NCBI RefSeq assembly: GCF_003852525.1
Contig: NZ_QAJL01000001.1
Location: forward strand, 2,280,527-2,344,526
Reading direction: 5' to 3'
DNA length: 64,000 nucleotides
From: Pedobacter sp. KBW06
Lineage (GTDB): Bacteria > Bacteroidota > Bacteroidia > Sphingobacteriales > Sphingobacteriaceae
How positions within the stretch are numbered: position 1 is the stretch's first letter; the number at the start of each line of letters is the position of its first letter. A program made the translations under genes and the position numbers. This document shows, in pieces, positions 34,901-44,100 of the stretch. Under the pieces are notes generated by a model, which saw nothing but the letters and a program-made list of their open reading frames with translations, was not told the DNA's origin and searched no databases.

Positions 34901-35540
34901 ATACAGCTACAAGTGGGCCGGATTAGATCCACAAACCGGAGATCCAAGAGGTTATCTAAACGGGCAAATTAGTTCGGACTATTACAGTATCGTTTATGGT
35001 ACCGACCCCAACTCTGTCGTGTATCATGGTTCGGATATTCCAACTACAACTACTAATCTAATGAATACATTTAATTGGAAGCAATTTGACTTATCGGTGA
35101 ATCTTAGTGGAAAATTTGGTTATTATTTCAGGCGAAACTCCATCTCCTATACGATGTACCCTGGGCTTGTGGAACAAAAACATAGTGATCTGAGTTTACG
35201 CTGGCAAAAACCCGGAGATGAAAAGTGGACAAACGTCCCTTCTATGTTTTTTTTAGATGACTATGAAAGACAACTATTTTATGACGGTTCAGAAACTCTG
35301 GTAGAAAAAGGTGATCATATTCGATTACAGGATATGAGATTAGGATATACATTTTCCATGGCTGACTTACCACGTCTACCTTTTCGAGGTATACAAATGT
35401 ATCTATACTTAACCAATCTAGGATTATTATGGAGTGCAAACAAAAAAAACATCGATCCGGATAACATCCCTAGTCCTGGTGTCCCAGGCACGGTCGCTGC
35501 AAGAAAGACAATATCATTCGGACTGAAATTAAACCTTTAA
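31986..35540 (+). CDS. SusC/RagA-type TonB-dependent outer-membrane transporter with STN domain
   Basis: An 1184-residue transporter. After a signal peptide (ending SGLAQ) comes an STN signalling domain (residues 50-120: LTQVLVSLKRQTGYNFVYT), a CarboxypepD_reg-like domain (about 135-205), the plug (SFTSTLVPLIILDN, YNLNPNDIESVTILKDAAAA) and the beta-barrel. The STN domain talks to the FecR protein, making this a signalling transporter. It imports an oligosaccharide or other nutrient; the substrate is not readable. SusD follows 1 bp later. Length and domain order are typical. Confidence 0.92.
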   Translation: MKIHFVMACYYYYRRSLQLKRIMRLTMIIMIIALMQVSASGLAQKVSLNFENATLTQVLVSLKRQTGYNFVYTEDIIRKAKPISVRLKNIDLEEALKICFKNQPLVFTIESGTIVIMDKPLLNRPEKRAEILTDQYLRCVVHDEAGLPLAGATVRVKGTSKMTYTDNRGMFTLQKVAIKDTLLLSYLGYKTMTIPVRGLHNGSIIKMETATETLDELKVMINTGYQRITKDKATGAFDHLDNKTLERASGADILSRIGNISNGLVFNDPNADRLAPNNDTRGRQSIRIRGQSSFTSTLVPLIILDNFPYEGDIYNLNPNDIESVTILKDAAAAAIWGARAGNGVLVITSKKGVYNQTTNVSAGANIMIGQKPNLFYAPNVSSTEYIQLERDQFDKGLFDDAINSLRPVPLTPAVQALADHKQGKLTDQELEKKLAALSSSDIREDLSRYLFQKSINQQYHIKVSGGGDQQKYYLSAGYDKAINSIKGNQSDRLTLNADHSYKFFHQFLELNTGLRYTRNQIQSGPSYPSINYPYAHLKEEDGTNATFYPYRKSFLDKWEGKLLDWTYRPLDEFKLQNNKSTSTDYQFKLDAKFNFSKSLNVNFTALLATGNELSQKDRDVNSFFSRDLINNFSQVDPLTGSIKRIVPYGGILASNNSEYQNKNYRTQLNYNNNWGQNHQLSFLAGAELRQTDRESRSDVLYGYDAAHRISTAVDLVNYYPNLTNRNFTQIPYQATSTSLSDRNISVFSTANYTFYNRYTLSASARTDAANILGVKTNQKWIPLWSVGLNWNIGKEAFYSLSWLPNLKLRSSFGYMGNVRTDITAHLVMNTATDPLFNIPKAVIKTPPNPDLHWERVGIFNIGADFSTKDGVLSGSLDYYSKNITDLISARELAPAFGLSMHDISLLSNIGKMKGQGWDLQLRSENLKGRFSWKTTLNLSRNTNQVTEYSFPIRYNEGYISGELEVGKPLNKLYSYKWAGLDPQTGDPRGYLNGQISSDYYSIVYGTDPNSVVYHGSDIPTTTTNLMNTFNWKQFDLSVNLSGKFGYYFRRNSISYTMYPGLVEQKHSDLSLRWQKPGDEKWTNVPSMFFLDDYERQLFYDGSETLVEKGDHIRLQDMRLGYTFSMADLPRLPFRGIQMYLYLTNLGLLWSANKKNIDPDNIPSPGVPGTVAARKTISFGLKLNL

Positions 35541-35541
35541 T

Positions 35542-36894
35542 ATGACCAAAAGAATAACTCTAGCGCTGGCCCTAGTAGGCTTATGCATGATATCCTGTAA
35601 AAAATATTTAGAGGAGATCCCTAATAAAAAGTTAAGTATTCCAGTAAATCTGGCAGATTTCCAGTTGCTGCTTAACAACACTCGTGATTTAGCTGTTACC
35701 CCTGGGTTAGGTGATATCGCTTCTGACGATTTAAGTTTAACGAGCTCGACGTATCGGGCCCAAACTATTTTGGTAAGAAATCTTTACCTCTGGAAATCGT
35801 ATGTTTTCTCTGCGAATCAGAATACGGCCTGGAGTAACATGTACAGAAGCATACTATACGCAAATGCTGTACTAGAGGGTTTAGAAAAAATTGAGGTAAA
35901 TTCAAGTGACAGGTCTACGTATAATGATCTGGAAGGTCAGGCTCTTTTTTTAAGGGCAAATGCATTTTATAGTCTACAGGAAACCTTCGGTCAAATATAC
36001 CAAAGAGAGAATGCATCAACATCGCTTGGAGTTCCGCTTAAATTAAGTAGTAACTTAACAGAGCGGTATACACGGGCCACAGTGGAAGAAACATATACGC
36101 AGATTATTAAAGACCTTGAGAAGGCTGCAGTCCTTTTGCCGACAAAATTCGACATCAGTACCCGGTTCAGACCAACACAGGCAGCGGCATACGGTCTTTT
36201 ATCCAGAGTTTATTTATCACTTGGAGAGTATGACAAAGCAGAAAACAATGCAGCCAACAGTTTATCAATTTATGCAGAGTTAACAGATTACAACAAGCTG
36301 GAACCCAGCCCGGACATAAGTCCATTTAAATTTCTGATCAATGAGGTTGTTCATTATACGCGATCCGAAGCTAATCTGTCAACACCTTCTATAAATGAAG
36401 AATTGTACAATACTTATGACGATACAGATTTAAGGAAAACACTTTTTTTCCGGTTCAATAAAACCACAGAAAAGTTTGAATTTATAGGAAGTTATGCAGC
36501 ATCACAAAGCGGCTTCAGTGGAATAGCTACTGATGAATTGTTATTAATTAAAAGTGAATGTCTTGCCAGGCGAGGAGAAACTCAGGAAGCTTTAAATGTA
36601 CTGAACAAACTGCTGGAAAAACGTTATAAAGCCGGCTCTGTTTTTCGAAAGACTGCTGTTGACGCCGAACAAGCCCTGTCCATAATTCTCCTTGAAAGGA
36701 GAAAGGAATTGGTCTTTCGAGGCATTCGGTGGATAGACCTTCGTAGATTAAACAGAGATCCTTCAACCCAAAAGACCTTAAGAAGAGTACTCGATAATGA
36801 GGTCTATGAATTAAAACCCAATGATCCAAAATATGCATTCCCTATTCCAGAAGAGGAAATTCGTTTAAGTGGCATTCCTCAAAATATACGTTAA
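35542..36894 (+). CDS. SusD/RagB-type substrate-binding lipoprotein
   Basis: A 450-residue outer-membrane lipoprotein with lipobox LCMISC near residue 19 and the SusD family core: NTAWSNMYRSILYANAVLEG, the TPR-like LEGQALFLRANAFYSLQETF and the conserved end FRGIRWIDLRRLNRD and YAFPIPEEEIRL. It sits on top of the SusC barrel and captures substrate. It follows the susC-type gene directly, in one operon. Confidence 0.92.
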   Translation: MTKRITLALALVGLCMISCKKYLEEIPNKKLSIPVNLADFQLLLNNTRDLAVTPGLGDIASDDLSLTSSTYRAQTILVRNLYLWKSYVFSANQNTAWSNMYRSILYANAVLEGLEKIEVNSSDRSTYNDLEGQALFLRANAFYSLQETFGQIYQRENASTSLGVPLKLSSNLTERYTRATVEETYTQIIKDLEKAAVLLPTKFDISTRFRPTQAAAYGLLSRVYLSLGEYDKAENNAANSLSIYAELTDYNKLEPSPDISPFKFLINEVVHYTRSEANLSTPSINEELYNTYDDTDLRKTLFFRFNKTTEKFEFIGSYAASQSGFSGIATDELLLIKSECLARRGETQEALNVLNKLLEKRYKAGSVFRKTAVDAEQALSIILLERRKELVFRGIRWIDLRRLNRDPSTQKTLRRVLDNEVYELKPNDPKYAFPIPEEEIRLSGIPQNIR

Positions 36895-36922
36895 CATTAA
36901 TTATATAGCAAAGTCAAAAAGC

Positions 36923-38461
36923 ATGAAATACATTTTTATATTAATGATAGGCCTGTTGTTTCACTTGAATACAATCGGTCAAACAATATCTAACAAAAAG
37001 AAAACCAGCCTCATACCTCATCATGAGGTTCCATCTGGAAAAATAAAAACAGGTGCTAAAATTCAGGTATTTATTGAGGGGGCAACAGCTAATGACTCCT
37101 TAATTTTAAAATTTCATCAAAATGTTGTAAGCCCTAGTCATCTCGCATTTACTCCGCATTTTAAAAAAGTGGTTAGGGCGGACAAAGACGGCTTTTTCAA
37201 ATTTGACATTCCCGTTTCAGACAAACCCGGCTATATTTCATTGTTAAAGGACAAATTTGAATTTCCAGATCATCTTCCATTATTAAATTTATTTTTAATT
37301 GAACCGGGGGATAACATCACCTTAAAAATGCGGAAAGAAGCACCAACTAGTCTGAAAAGTCAATATGAAGGGTGCTTTAATGACGAATATTTTGTCTGGC
37401 TCAATAAATACAGAGACTTTAACTATAAATTTTCAGGAATAGGATCTGAGAAATTTAAGGCACGTTATGCTATAGATGTTAGCTGCTCAATGATGGATTC
37501 GGACTACGACACAGATTACAGACTTAGAAATAGTCTTACCCTTCTAGAAATCTACAAAGAAAGGATGAGTGCTAAAGCCTATCATTTGCTAAAAGCAGAT
37601 CTTTTTGGGAAGTATAAATTTAACGTAATGGAAAACTTACTTTACATCGGGCGCGCCAGTACAAGTATGAGAAAATTAAGTCCTGAAAAAAAAATAAAAA
37701 AAATGAATGCGGACGAGTTAATTGCTGCTGTTGCGGACGAGGAATTAGCAATATCAGCATATTACCCAGAATACTTACTAATGAAAGAGCATTATAAAAG
37801 AGACTCAGTACTAAAGAATTCAGGGATAAGTATGTACAAACAAATTAAGAATTCATATGGCAACGAATTACAACAGAGACTCATTACCACCCATTTTTTA
37901 AACAGTTCTTCTAACAGCAAAACTACGCAAACAGATCTCCCAGATGCACTAACGATAGTAAAGGATCCAATATATCGACAAATCCTGCAAGATTGTTATA
38001 AAGCGGTGAAACCAAACAGCAGCGCTCCGGAATTTGAATTCATGAATGAGAAGAACCAACCAGTTAAGTTAAGTGATTTCAGAGGGAAGGTTGTGCTAAT
38101 TGATTTCTGGTTTACTGGTTGTACGGGGTGTGCATTGTTATATAAACACAAGATTTCTCATTTAGAAGAGAAGTACAAGAATAACAAAGATCTGGTATTT
38201 GTAAGCATTTCAGCAGATAGAGATCATAAGACCTGGAATAAGGGACTTCAAAGTGGTAATTATACCTCAGCACTGGCTGTTAATTTACTGGTTGGTGAGA
38301 AAGGTCTATTTCACCCAACGCTATACGATTTTGGTATCCGTGGCGGGCTCCCCCATTTGACACTGATAGACAAAGACGGAAAAATACTTAATAATACGTT
38401 AGGGACTGCAACTAAAGAAGAATTGACTGATCAAATTGAAATTGCCTTATCAAAAAAATAA
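36923..38461 (+). CDS. TlpA-like thioredoxin protein of the SusCD locus
   Basis: A 512-residue exported protein; the start is ATG 36923 with a signal peptide (MKYIFILMIGLLFHLNT), while a GTG at 36869 would lie inside susD. The middle is an unassigned helical region; the C-terminal 130 residues are an AhpC/TSA-thioredoxin fold (KLSDFRGKVVLIDFWFTGC), with CTGC as its redox pair and a conserved cis-proline segment GGLPHLTLIDKDGK. It closes the operon and is followed by a terminator. The role may be disulfide handling or resistance to stress at the cell surface. Confidence 0.82.
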   Translation: MKYIFILMIGLLFHLNTIGQTISNKKKTSLIPHHEVPSGKIKTGAKIQVFIEGATANDSLILKFHQNVVSPSHLAFTPHFKKVVRADKDGFFKFDIPVSDKPGYISLLKDKFEFPDHLPLLNLFLIEPGDNITLKMRKEAPTSLKSQYEGCFNDEYFVWLNKYRDFNYKFSGIGSEKFKARYAIDVSCSMMDSDYDTDYRLRNSLTLLEIYKERMSAKAYHLLKADLFGKYKFNVMENLLYIGRASTSMRKLSPEKKIKKMNADELIAAVADEELAISAYYPEYLLMKEHYKRDSVLKNSGISMYKQIKNSYGNELQQRLITTHFLNSSSNSKTTQTDLPDALTIVKDPIYRQILQDCYKAVKPNSSAPEFEFMNEKNQPVKLSDFRGKVVLIDFWFTGCTGCALLYKHKISHLEEKYKNNKDLVFVSISADRDHKTWNKGLQSGNYTSALAVNLLVGEKGLFHPTLYDFGIRGGLPHLTLIDKDGKILNNTLGTATKEELTDQIEIALSKK

Positions 38462-38502
38462 GTAGCATTTATACCTAAATAACCTGATTACTATCAGCTG
38501 AG

Positions 38503-38546
38503 AAAACTGTACTGTGTCTGATCATTTCACAGTACAGTTTTTTTTA
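38503..38546 (+). terminator. Intrinsic terminator of the SusCD operon
   Basis: A 14-bp perfect stem, AAAACTGTACTGTG (38503-38516) with 38528-38541, and an 11-nt loop are followed by a T run. It lies 42 bp past the last stop codon. Confidence 0.9.
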
Positions 38547-38866
38547 CAAGAATAGAAAGTCAAACAAATCATCAAAAATTCAGGGTCGTAAATCTTCATC
38601 CTCATCATTTCAGCAAATCAACTGAGGAAAAGCAATTTACAGTTGAAGTGTTAATTTGGAAAGTTGGGTCAATTTCAGTCTATCCCGATCAATACTTTGA
38701 TTTAGCTTTGTTCCATCAAAATAGTTCATCTATTTAATTGATCAGGTTATGAGTCAAGGACATTTCAACAAACATTTTCTAACCTACCAGTTTTGGTTTG
38801 TTGTGATTAGAGATCCCTCGAATAATCCTGGTTATCATCACCTATCAAAAACTAAAAAACAAGATT
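38547..38866. other. Intergenic region before the unknown 155-residue protein
   Basis: No gene seen. TAGCTTTG at 38703-38710 matches the Bacteroidota -7 promoter pattern TAnnTTTG, but the expected upstream TTTG is missing at the right spacing, so it is not called. Confidence 0.4.
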
Positions 38867-39334
38867 ATGGGAGTTAATATTGGAGGAATAATTTTCAACA
38901 AGAGAATTAATGAAATGGAAATTGAGGTAATTCTAAGAAACGAAATTACCTTTCTAAAAGAAGTAACCTTTGAAGATGCAACAAATTCATCCCGGGATGA
39001 GAATACAATAGACATTTTTCATGGTGAAAAAGGGACCTTTGTCATCACCGAGCCTGGGCAACTCTACGAAGTAGAAGATTTCAATAACGAGGTGATACAA
39101 TTTGTGATTGCCGAGGTTTCTGATGTTTATTTCTTTGAGAAATACTCAGGAGGAAAACTTGTTCGACGGTACATCAACCTTCAGGGCTCCATGGAGGAAA
39201 ACTTTGGTGAGGGAATCATATCAGGAGACAAAGACCTGATGGACCGGGTATGGAGTTTTGTAGACGAATATTTACAGATCGGCGCTGGCGGGGACATCTT
39301 CGGCTTAAAATTCAGGAGATACGAGTTGCAATAG
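38867..39334 (+). CDS. Conserved Bacteroidota hypothetical protein
   Basis: A 155-residue acidic soluble protein. It begins MGVNIGGIIFNKRINEMEIE, and a family of Bacteroidota proteins with the same kind of start is known to me only as hypothetical. It ends with VWSFVDEYLQIGAGGDIFG. Neither domain nor function is assigned. It stands alone after a 400-bp intergenic region. Confidence 0.7.
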   Translation: MGVNIGGIIFNKRINEMEIEVILRNEITFLKEVTFEDATNSSRDENTIDIFHGEKGTFVITEPGQLYEVEDFNNEVIQFVIAEVSDVYFFEKYSGGKLVRRYINLQGSMEENFGEGIISGDKDLMDRVWSFVDEYLQIGAGGDIFGLKFRRYELQ

Positions 39335-39737
39335 AAGTGGATTTTGATTCAAATTTCACCTAGAACGTAAATCTGATTAAATATCCAAGAAAAGCTGAGC
39401 GCTCCAAGAACAAAGTTGTATTTTCTCTTCCTTACTGTTATAAATTTTTAAGATTTGTCACCTGCCCTGAAACCGAGGAAGAATAAACCAAGCCGACCAT
39501 TCAATTATATTACGGGCAATCAGCTAAGTTGATGAATAACTAAATTTAGTTCATAGCACATGATAATATTGACCAAAGAAGACAAGCCGCAAATAAATAC
39601 CTGATAATAAGAAGGTTCACTGGGAAACAAAAGCTCTGCTTTTTATAAAATCTTACTGTAGCAAGAGTGCAATTCACGCAGATATACTCCACTTTAGAAC
39701 TTCGGAACCTATACACACTATCCATCTGAACAAAGCT
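39335..39737. other. Intergenic, nothing recognised
   Basis: No reading frame with a known motif. It may be decayed DNA connected to the broken HNH gene that follows. Confidence 0.4.
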
Positions 39738-40009
39738 ATGCGACAAGAAATTTACGCCAGAGATGAAAAAGTTTGCCAATATTGCCTAGGTTCAAATGCA
39801 TGTGAATATATTATTGAACACATTGTCTCCACATTTTATGGTGGTATACTAAAGAATTCAATTTAACTTTAGCTTGTCAAAAATCCAAAACCAGAAAAAG
39901 AAGACAGGCTTGGGTCCCCTTTAACATTGAAGCTGTAGATAAAGATAATCCGGAATGGAAGGACACAATATTAAAGCTAGCAGTAATGGATTGCGGGAAA
40001 TTCCCTTAG
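39738..40009 (+). pseudogene. HNH endonuclease, frameshifted
   Basis: From ATG 39738 the frame reads MRQEIYARDEKVCQYCLGSN and continues with IIEHIVSTFYGG, which is the HNH pattern (zinc C-x-x-C, then the IDH-like IEH). It ends early; another frame resumes with NLTLACQKSKTRKRRQAW (the L-x-C-x-x-x-N/K end of HNH), VPFNIEAVDKDNPEWKD and a stop at 40009. One frameshift near 39840 explains both. The normal acidic IDH and C-x-x-C of the second half (CQKSK) are also altered, so it is dead. Confidence 0.7.
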
Positions 40010-40200
40010 TTTTTTATATTTTTTGTCGGTAGAGTTATGGTCTATAGCCTTTACTTGGGAATTGACGGTATGGAGCAAATCGTTACAGAATTGCTCCGAG
40101 TATCCATTAGGGCTCCTGACACTTTACAATCAACAAAAGCATCCGGAGCCTAAATTATATACTGGAACGATTAATTCAACATCACTTCTCCGTACTTTAA

Positions 40201-40380
40201 CTAATCACGACAGGCGTCAAAAACAACTTGCAGACCTTGCTTAGCGGTACCAAACATAATCGATTTAAATTTACATTCGTTGTCTTTGTAAGTTCTCACG
40301 TTTTGAATTCGTGGTATTGCCATTTTGAAAAATGAGCCATTTTTATTGGTCACCAGCCTATTAGAATTTGCCAAATTCAT
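40201..40380 (-). CDS. Small protein (59 residues) or remnant
   Basis: The minus strand reads MNLANSNRLVTNKNGSFFKM, then AIPRIQNVRTYKDNECKFK and SIMFGTAKQGLQVVFDACRD. The composition looks like real protein, with a basic N-terminal half and hydrophobic spacing, and the frame extends 13 codons further upstream of the ATG to a stop. I see no ribosome site. It could be the C-terminal piece of a longer decayed gene, in the ruins beside the HNH pseudogene. No family recognised. Confidence 0.4.
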   Translation of the reverse strand: MNLANSNRLVTNKNGSFFKMAIPRIQNVRTYKDNECKFKSIMFGTAKQGLQVVFDACRD

Positions 40381-40627
40381 TTCGCGAACATCAAAACTAC
40401 TATTGGCGTATAAATTTGGAGAGTTGAGTCAGTTTAGGGACTTAAGCGGCAATCAGGGAGATTATTTTTGTACTATTCTTAAATAAATAAGGATGTTAAA
40501 GTCTATTTTTTTACTCCCTTAGTCAGAAAATCAACGTTGAAAATCAAGCACATTTACAGCAAAGGTCTGATTTTGTCCATAATTCAACTAAAAATTCCAT
40601 GGGGAAAAAGAATTTCTAATCTCGAGG
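40381..40627. other. Intergenic, nothing recognised
   Basis: Upstream of the glycosyltransferase. No promoter consensus or repeat that I can support. Confidence 0.4.
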
Positions 40628-41659
40628 ATGTTAGGTGAATATAAGGTTTGCATATTAATAGTTACCTACGGTAACCGATGGCATTTGATAGAACAGGTAC
40701 TTAAACAGGTTTTAATTTTTGAACAGGTAACAGATATAGTTGTTGTAAATAATGCCTCGTGTTATAATGTAAGTGAATGTACTGCGCGCATGGGTGATGG
40801 GAGGCTCACAGTTCTAAATAACAGTGAAAATCTAGGCTCCGCCGGTGGTTATAAACAGGGCATTACCTATATCCATAAAAAAAATGAAGCTGATTTCTAT
40901 TGGCTTCTTGATGATGACAATGTACCGGAAGAAAATACAATGTCAACTCTGTTAGATATCTGGGACGAGATACCTGGTAATGGTGGAAAGAAGGCATTAT
41001 TTTGTCTTAGAGATGATAGAACCCCACACGTTAAAATAGCCAAAGGCGAAGACTATTCGAGATATTATTTAATAAAGGACAATTTTATGGGCTTCAGTAT
41101 ATCTAATAGCCTACCGAACAAGTATTATAAATTACAAGACATGAGAAAGGATACCAGGGAGTATAAAAGGTACGTTCAAATACCTTATGTACCTTATGGA
41201 GGATTACTGCTTCACAAGTTAATGATCGAAGTGATAGGCTTGCCTAATACTGATTACTTTCTATATGCTGATGACTCTGAGTACACCTATCGAATTACCC
41301 AGAACAATGGGACTATATGGCTTGTTCCCTCATGCAAAATTATAGATGTAGATAAATCACAGGGTTTCCTTTATAAGAAGAAGGTGTTTCATTCGTATTT
41401 ACTTGATCAATGGAGCTTTAGAACTTACTTTACGGTAAGGAACCTGGTATATTTTCATTCTTGTGTTGCCATTCAAAATAAGGTGATGTTCCAAATAAAT
41501 AAAATCCTATTCCTAGCTTACCTGAAAGTAATAAGCATATTGAGTTCAAGAACCAAGCAATATAAAAAATTACGGTCGGCGGTAGATGATGGCCTCAATG
41601 GAAGGTTAGGAAAAGGAGCGTCTTCGAGCTGGGATTGCAATAACAATATCGACAGCTAA
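40628..41659 (+). CDS. GT2-family glycosyltransferase
   Basis: A 343-residue inverting glycosyltransferase of family GT2: nucleotide-binding VCILIVTYGNRWHLIEQVL, the metal-binding DDD in YWLLDDDNVPEENT, and the acceptor-side YFLYADDSEYTYRI, as in rhamnosyl- or galactofuranosyltransferases. It adds a sugar to a lipid-linked glycan at the inner face of the membrane. It is followed 52 bp later by a flippase gene; together they are a small part of a surface polysaccharide pathway. Sugar unknown. Confidence 0.85.
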   Translation: MLGEYKVCILIVTYGNRWHLIEQVLKQVLIFEQVTDIVVVNNASCYNVSECTARMGDGRLTVLNNSENLGSAGGYKQGITYIHKKNEADFYWLLDDDNVPEENTMSTLLDIWDEIPGNGGKKALFCLRDDRTPHVKIAKGEDYSRYYLIKDNFMGFSISNSLPNKYYKLQDMRKDTREYKRYVQIPYVPYGGLLLHKLMIEVIGLPNTDYFLYADDSEYTYRITQNNGTIWLVPSCKIIDVDKSQGFLYKKKVFHSYLLDQWSFRTYFTVRNLVYFHSCVAIQNKVMFQINKILFLAYLKVISILSSRTKQYKKLRSAVDDGLNGRLGKGASSSWDCNNNIDS

Positions 41660-41710
41660 TTGAATACGCAGTATACTACATGTTACGGTCACCGTTATTT
41701 ATCATAGAAA

Positions 41711-43210
41711 ATGGGAATCATTATTCGTCAAGCCATTAAAAGCTCAATTGTCACCTATATCGGGGTGTTAATCGGTACGCTAAACTTCCTGTTCCTATTT
41801 AACAGATTCCTCAGCACCGAACAGCTGGGGTTTTATACGACCATTTCAAGTTTTCCTCTTATATATGCCAGTTTTGCTAATCTGGGCACCTCATATGTTG
41901 GAATTCGCTTTTTTAACCGGTTTTCAAGTACTGAAAATAAACACAATGGCTTTTTGGGTTATATGCTAATTGCCCCATTGGTTGGCTTTAGTTTATTCAT
42001 TTTAATATACTCGCTTGGGCAGGACCTATTTCAAAAACTCTATTTTAAACACTCCCCCCTACTGGTAAAGTATTATTGGTATTTTCCCCTAATCACTTTT
42101 GCTTTGATCTATATGACCAATCTGGAAGCCTATAGCAGGGTACATTTACGCATTGTTATTCCCACCATGTTACGTGAAGTTTTTCTAAAGGCATCCAATT
42201 CCATACTGGCATTGCTATTCGGTTTTCATTACATTACCTTCGATCAGCTATTATACGGCATTGCTTTCGCGTATTTTCTAAATGTTTGTTTTTTGTTGAT
42301 ATACATAAAGGTATTAGGGAGACTATATCTTGATCTGGATTTCTCATTTCTTAGCAAACCTATATTTAAAGAAATGTACAGGTATGGGCTTTGGACAATT
42401 TTAGGTGGCGTAACCGCTACCCTTCTGATCAATATAGAGCAAACGATGTTGCCTGCATACCAAGGGGGATTGAACAGTACCGCTATATTTTTCATTGCTG
42501 CTAATATTGGTATAATAATTACAATACCAAGAAACGCCGTTGCATCGATCAGCGATCCTCTACTGGCAGCCTCATGGAAAGCGAATAATCTCGCTCATGT
42601 TCATCAGATCTATCAAAAATCTGCACTGAATCTATTTATAATCGGCAGTCTTTTATTTTTAGCCGTCTGGGTAAATATAGATGCCATATTTATGATCATA
42701 CCGAACTCTGACATTTATAGTCTGGGTAAATTTGTAGTGTTGATGGTGGGAATAAATAGTGTATTTGATATGGCAACGGGTCTGAACTCCGAGATTCTAA
42801 GGAATTCCAGTTTATATCGATATGATCTGGTTATTTATATTACTCGTTTTATGCTCTTAATGGCTGCCAATTTAATCTTTATTCCACTTTACAGCTACAA
42901 TGGTGCTGCCTTTTCCCTACTCATTTCAGGGGTGCTTTACAATTTGAGCAAATTTTATTTTATAAAGCAGAAACTTGGGATCCAACCTTTTAGCTATTCC
43001 ACTCTTAAAGTCCTCTTACTGGGGCTTGCTGCTTACGGGATCGTCTTGTTAATTCCTAATCTTAATGATTCATTCTGGGGTATCATTCTTGGCATTTGTA
43101 TTAAATCCTTAGCCATCTTAACCATATACGGAATAGGAGTCTTATTTTTTGATATTTCCCAGGATATCAGTAAAGCCGTCAGATCAGTACTAAGAACAAA
43201 ACCAATCTAG
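41711..43210 (+). CDS. Polysaccharide flippase (Wzx/RfbX-like)
   Basis: A 499-residue membrane protein with about 12-14 helices, of the oligosaccharide flippase (MATE/MVF-like) superfamily. The N-terminus, IGVLIGTLNFLFLFNRFLST with EQLGFYTTISSF, is the usual first helix pair. It moves lipid-linked repeat units across the inner membrane. It pairs with the preceding glycosyltransferase. No polymerase or priming enzyme lies in the window, so the cluster is small or incomplete. Confidence 0.82.
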   Translation: MGIIIRQAIKSSIVTYIGVLIGTLNFLFLFNRFLSTEQLGFYTTISSFPLIYASFANLGTSYVGIRFFNRFSSTENKHNGFLGYMLIAPLVGFSLFILIYSLGQDLFQKLYFKHSPLLVKYYWYFPLITFALIYMTNLEAYSRVHLRIVIPTMLREVFLKASNSILALLFGFHYITFDQLLYGIAFAYFLNVCFLLIYIKVLGRLYLDLDFSFLSKPIFKEMYRYGLWTILGGVTATLLINIEQTMLPAYQGGLNSTAIFFIAANIGIIITIPRNAVASISDPLLAASWKANNLAHVHQIYQKSALNLFIIGSLLFLAVWVNIDAIFMIIPNSDIYSLGKFVVLMVGINSVFDMATGLNSEILRNSSLYRYDLVIYITRFMLLMAANLIFIPLYSYNGAAFSLLISGVLYNLSKFYFIKQKLGIQPFSYSTLKVLLLGLAAYGIVLLIPNLNDSFWGIILGICIKSLAILTIYGIGVLFFDISQDISKAVRSVLRTKPI

Positions 43211-43385
43211 TGGTCCCGTTCCTGATACTGGGTTAAGATTTTGACATCATATTTCCCATATAAATGAAATACTTTTTTATGAAAAAAGAATAGCCTTTCT
43301 TATTAAAATCCAGACAGGAATACATAAAAAATTAATCTCATTAATCCATTAAGAAAATCACTATTATTTTATTTAGTTTTACGAC

Positions 43386-44096
43386 ATGTTGATACAGGAC
43401 TTAATTAAACAATCAAAAAAGTTGGGCTGGGATAAGATGATTTACCGATTATTTAGCTGGTGGCAAAAGGCACTTACGATAACGTTACTATTGCTGGTTA
43501 TTGCCTCCCTAGTTTATGTTATTTTTTGCAGCATTCAAGATATTAAGAGTTGGTCATTCTACCTCTCGGTACTGGGATTCTTCTTCCTTTTTTTTGTCGG
43601 GACGTTTATAGTGATGAAGATCTCGGATACCAAGTGGAAAGTTCTGGAGCGGAAATTTCAACATACTCACAGTATCAGCAGGCCTGTAAGCTCTTATGAG
43701 CTCCGCTTAGATAGCATCAAATCAGTGTTTATTCGTCATGACTGTTTAAACAGAGAAGATATCGCTTTTGTTATAGGTGGTTTAAAATATCAGGCTTCTA
43801 TCCCCTTATACCGTTACAAAATATTCAAATTTTCCTATGCAATATTCTTCGTTATTCTGGGCATGTCTTTAAAATCCTACAATGCAAAACAAGACATGAA
43901 AATTGTAGATCTCTGGACTGATTTTCTGCACTATGTATTACTATTAGGTGGCTTGAGCCTTATTGTAGGACTACTTGAGAGGGCAGTAGTAAGAGATTAT
44001 TATATGTCCTGGATGAGGGATAAATATAATGTAGAATTGATACGGTATCTCGAGGAGATTTCCCTTGGTATAAAGAAACCGGTAACAGAGGGCTAG
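43386..44096 (+). CDS. Membrane protein of unknown function
   Basis: A 236-residue protein with about four membrane helices: two near residues 30-80 (ALTITLLLLVIASLVYVIF, FYLSVLGFFFLFFVGTFIV) and two near 150-200 (FSYAIFFVILGMSLK, HYVLLLGGLSLIVGLLE). A soluble region between them faces the cytoplasm, as judged by charge. I do not recognise the family. It begins at ATG 43386 and nearly meets the convergent gene at 44101. Confidence 0.6.
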   Translation: MLIQDLIKQSKKLGWDKMIYRLFSWWQKALTITLLLLVIASLVYVIFCSIQDIKSWSFYLSVLGFFFLFFVGTFIVMKISDTKWKVLERKFQHTHSISRPVSSYELRLDSIKSVFIRHDCLNREDIAFVIGGLKYQASIPLYRYKIFKFSYAIFFVILGMSLKSYNAKQDMKIVDLWTDFLHYVLLLGGLSLIVGLLERAVVRDYYMSWMRDKYNVELIRYLEEISLGIKKPVTEG

Positions 44097-44100
44097 TCGT

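Noticed and set aside
38703..38710. TAGCTTTG as the promoter of the 155-residue protein
   Set aside because: It matches the -7 pattern, but no TTTG stands at the right distance upstream, and it is over 150 bp from the start.
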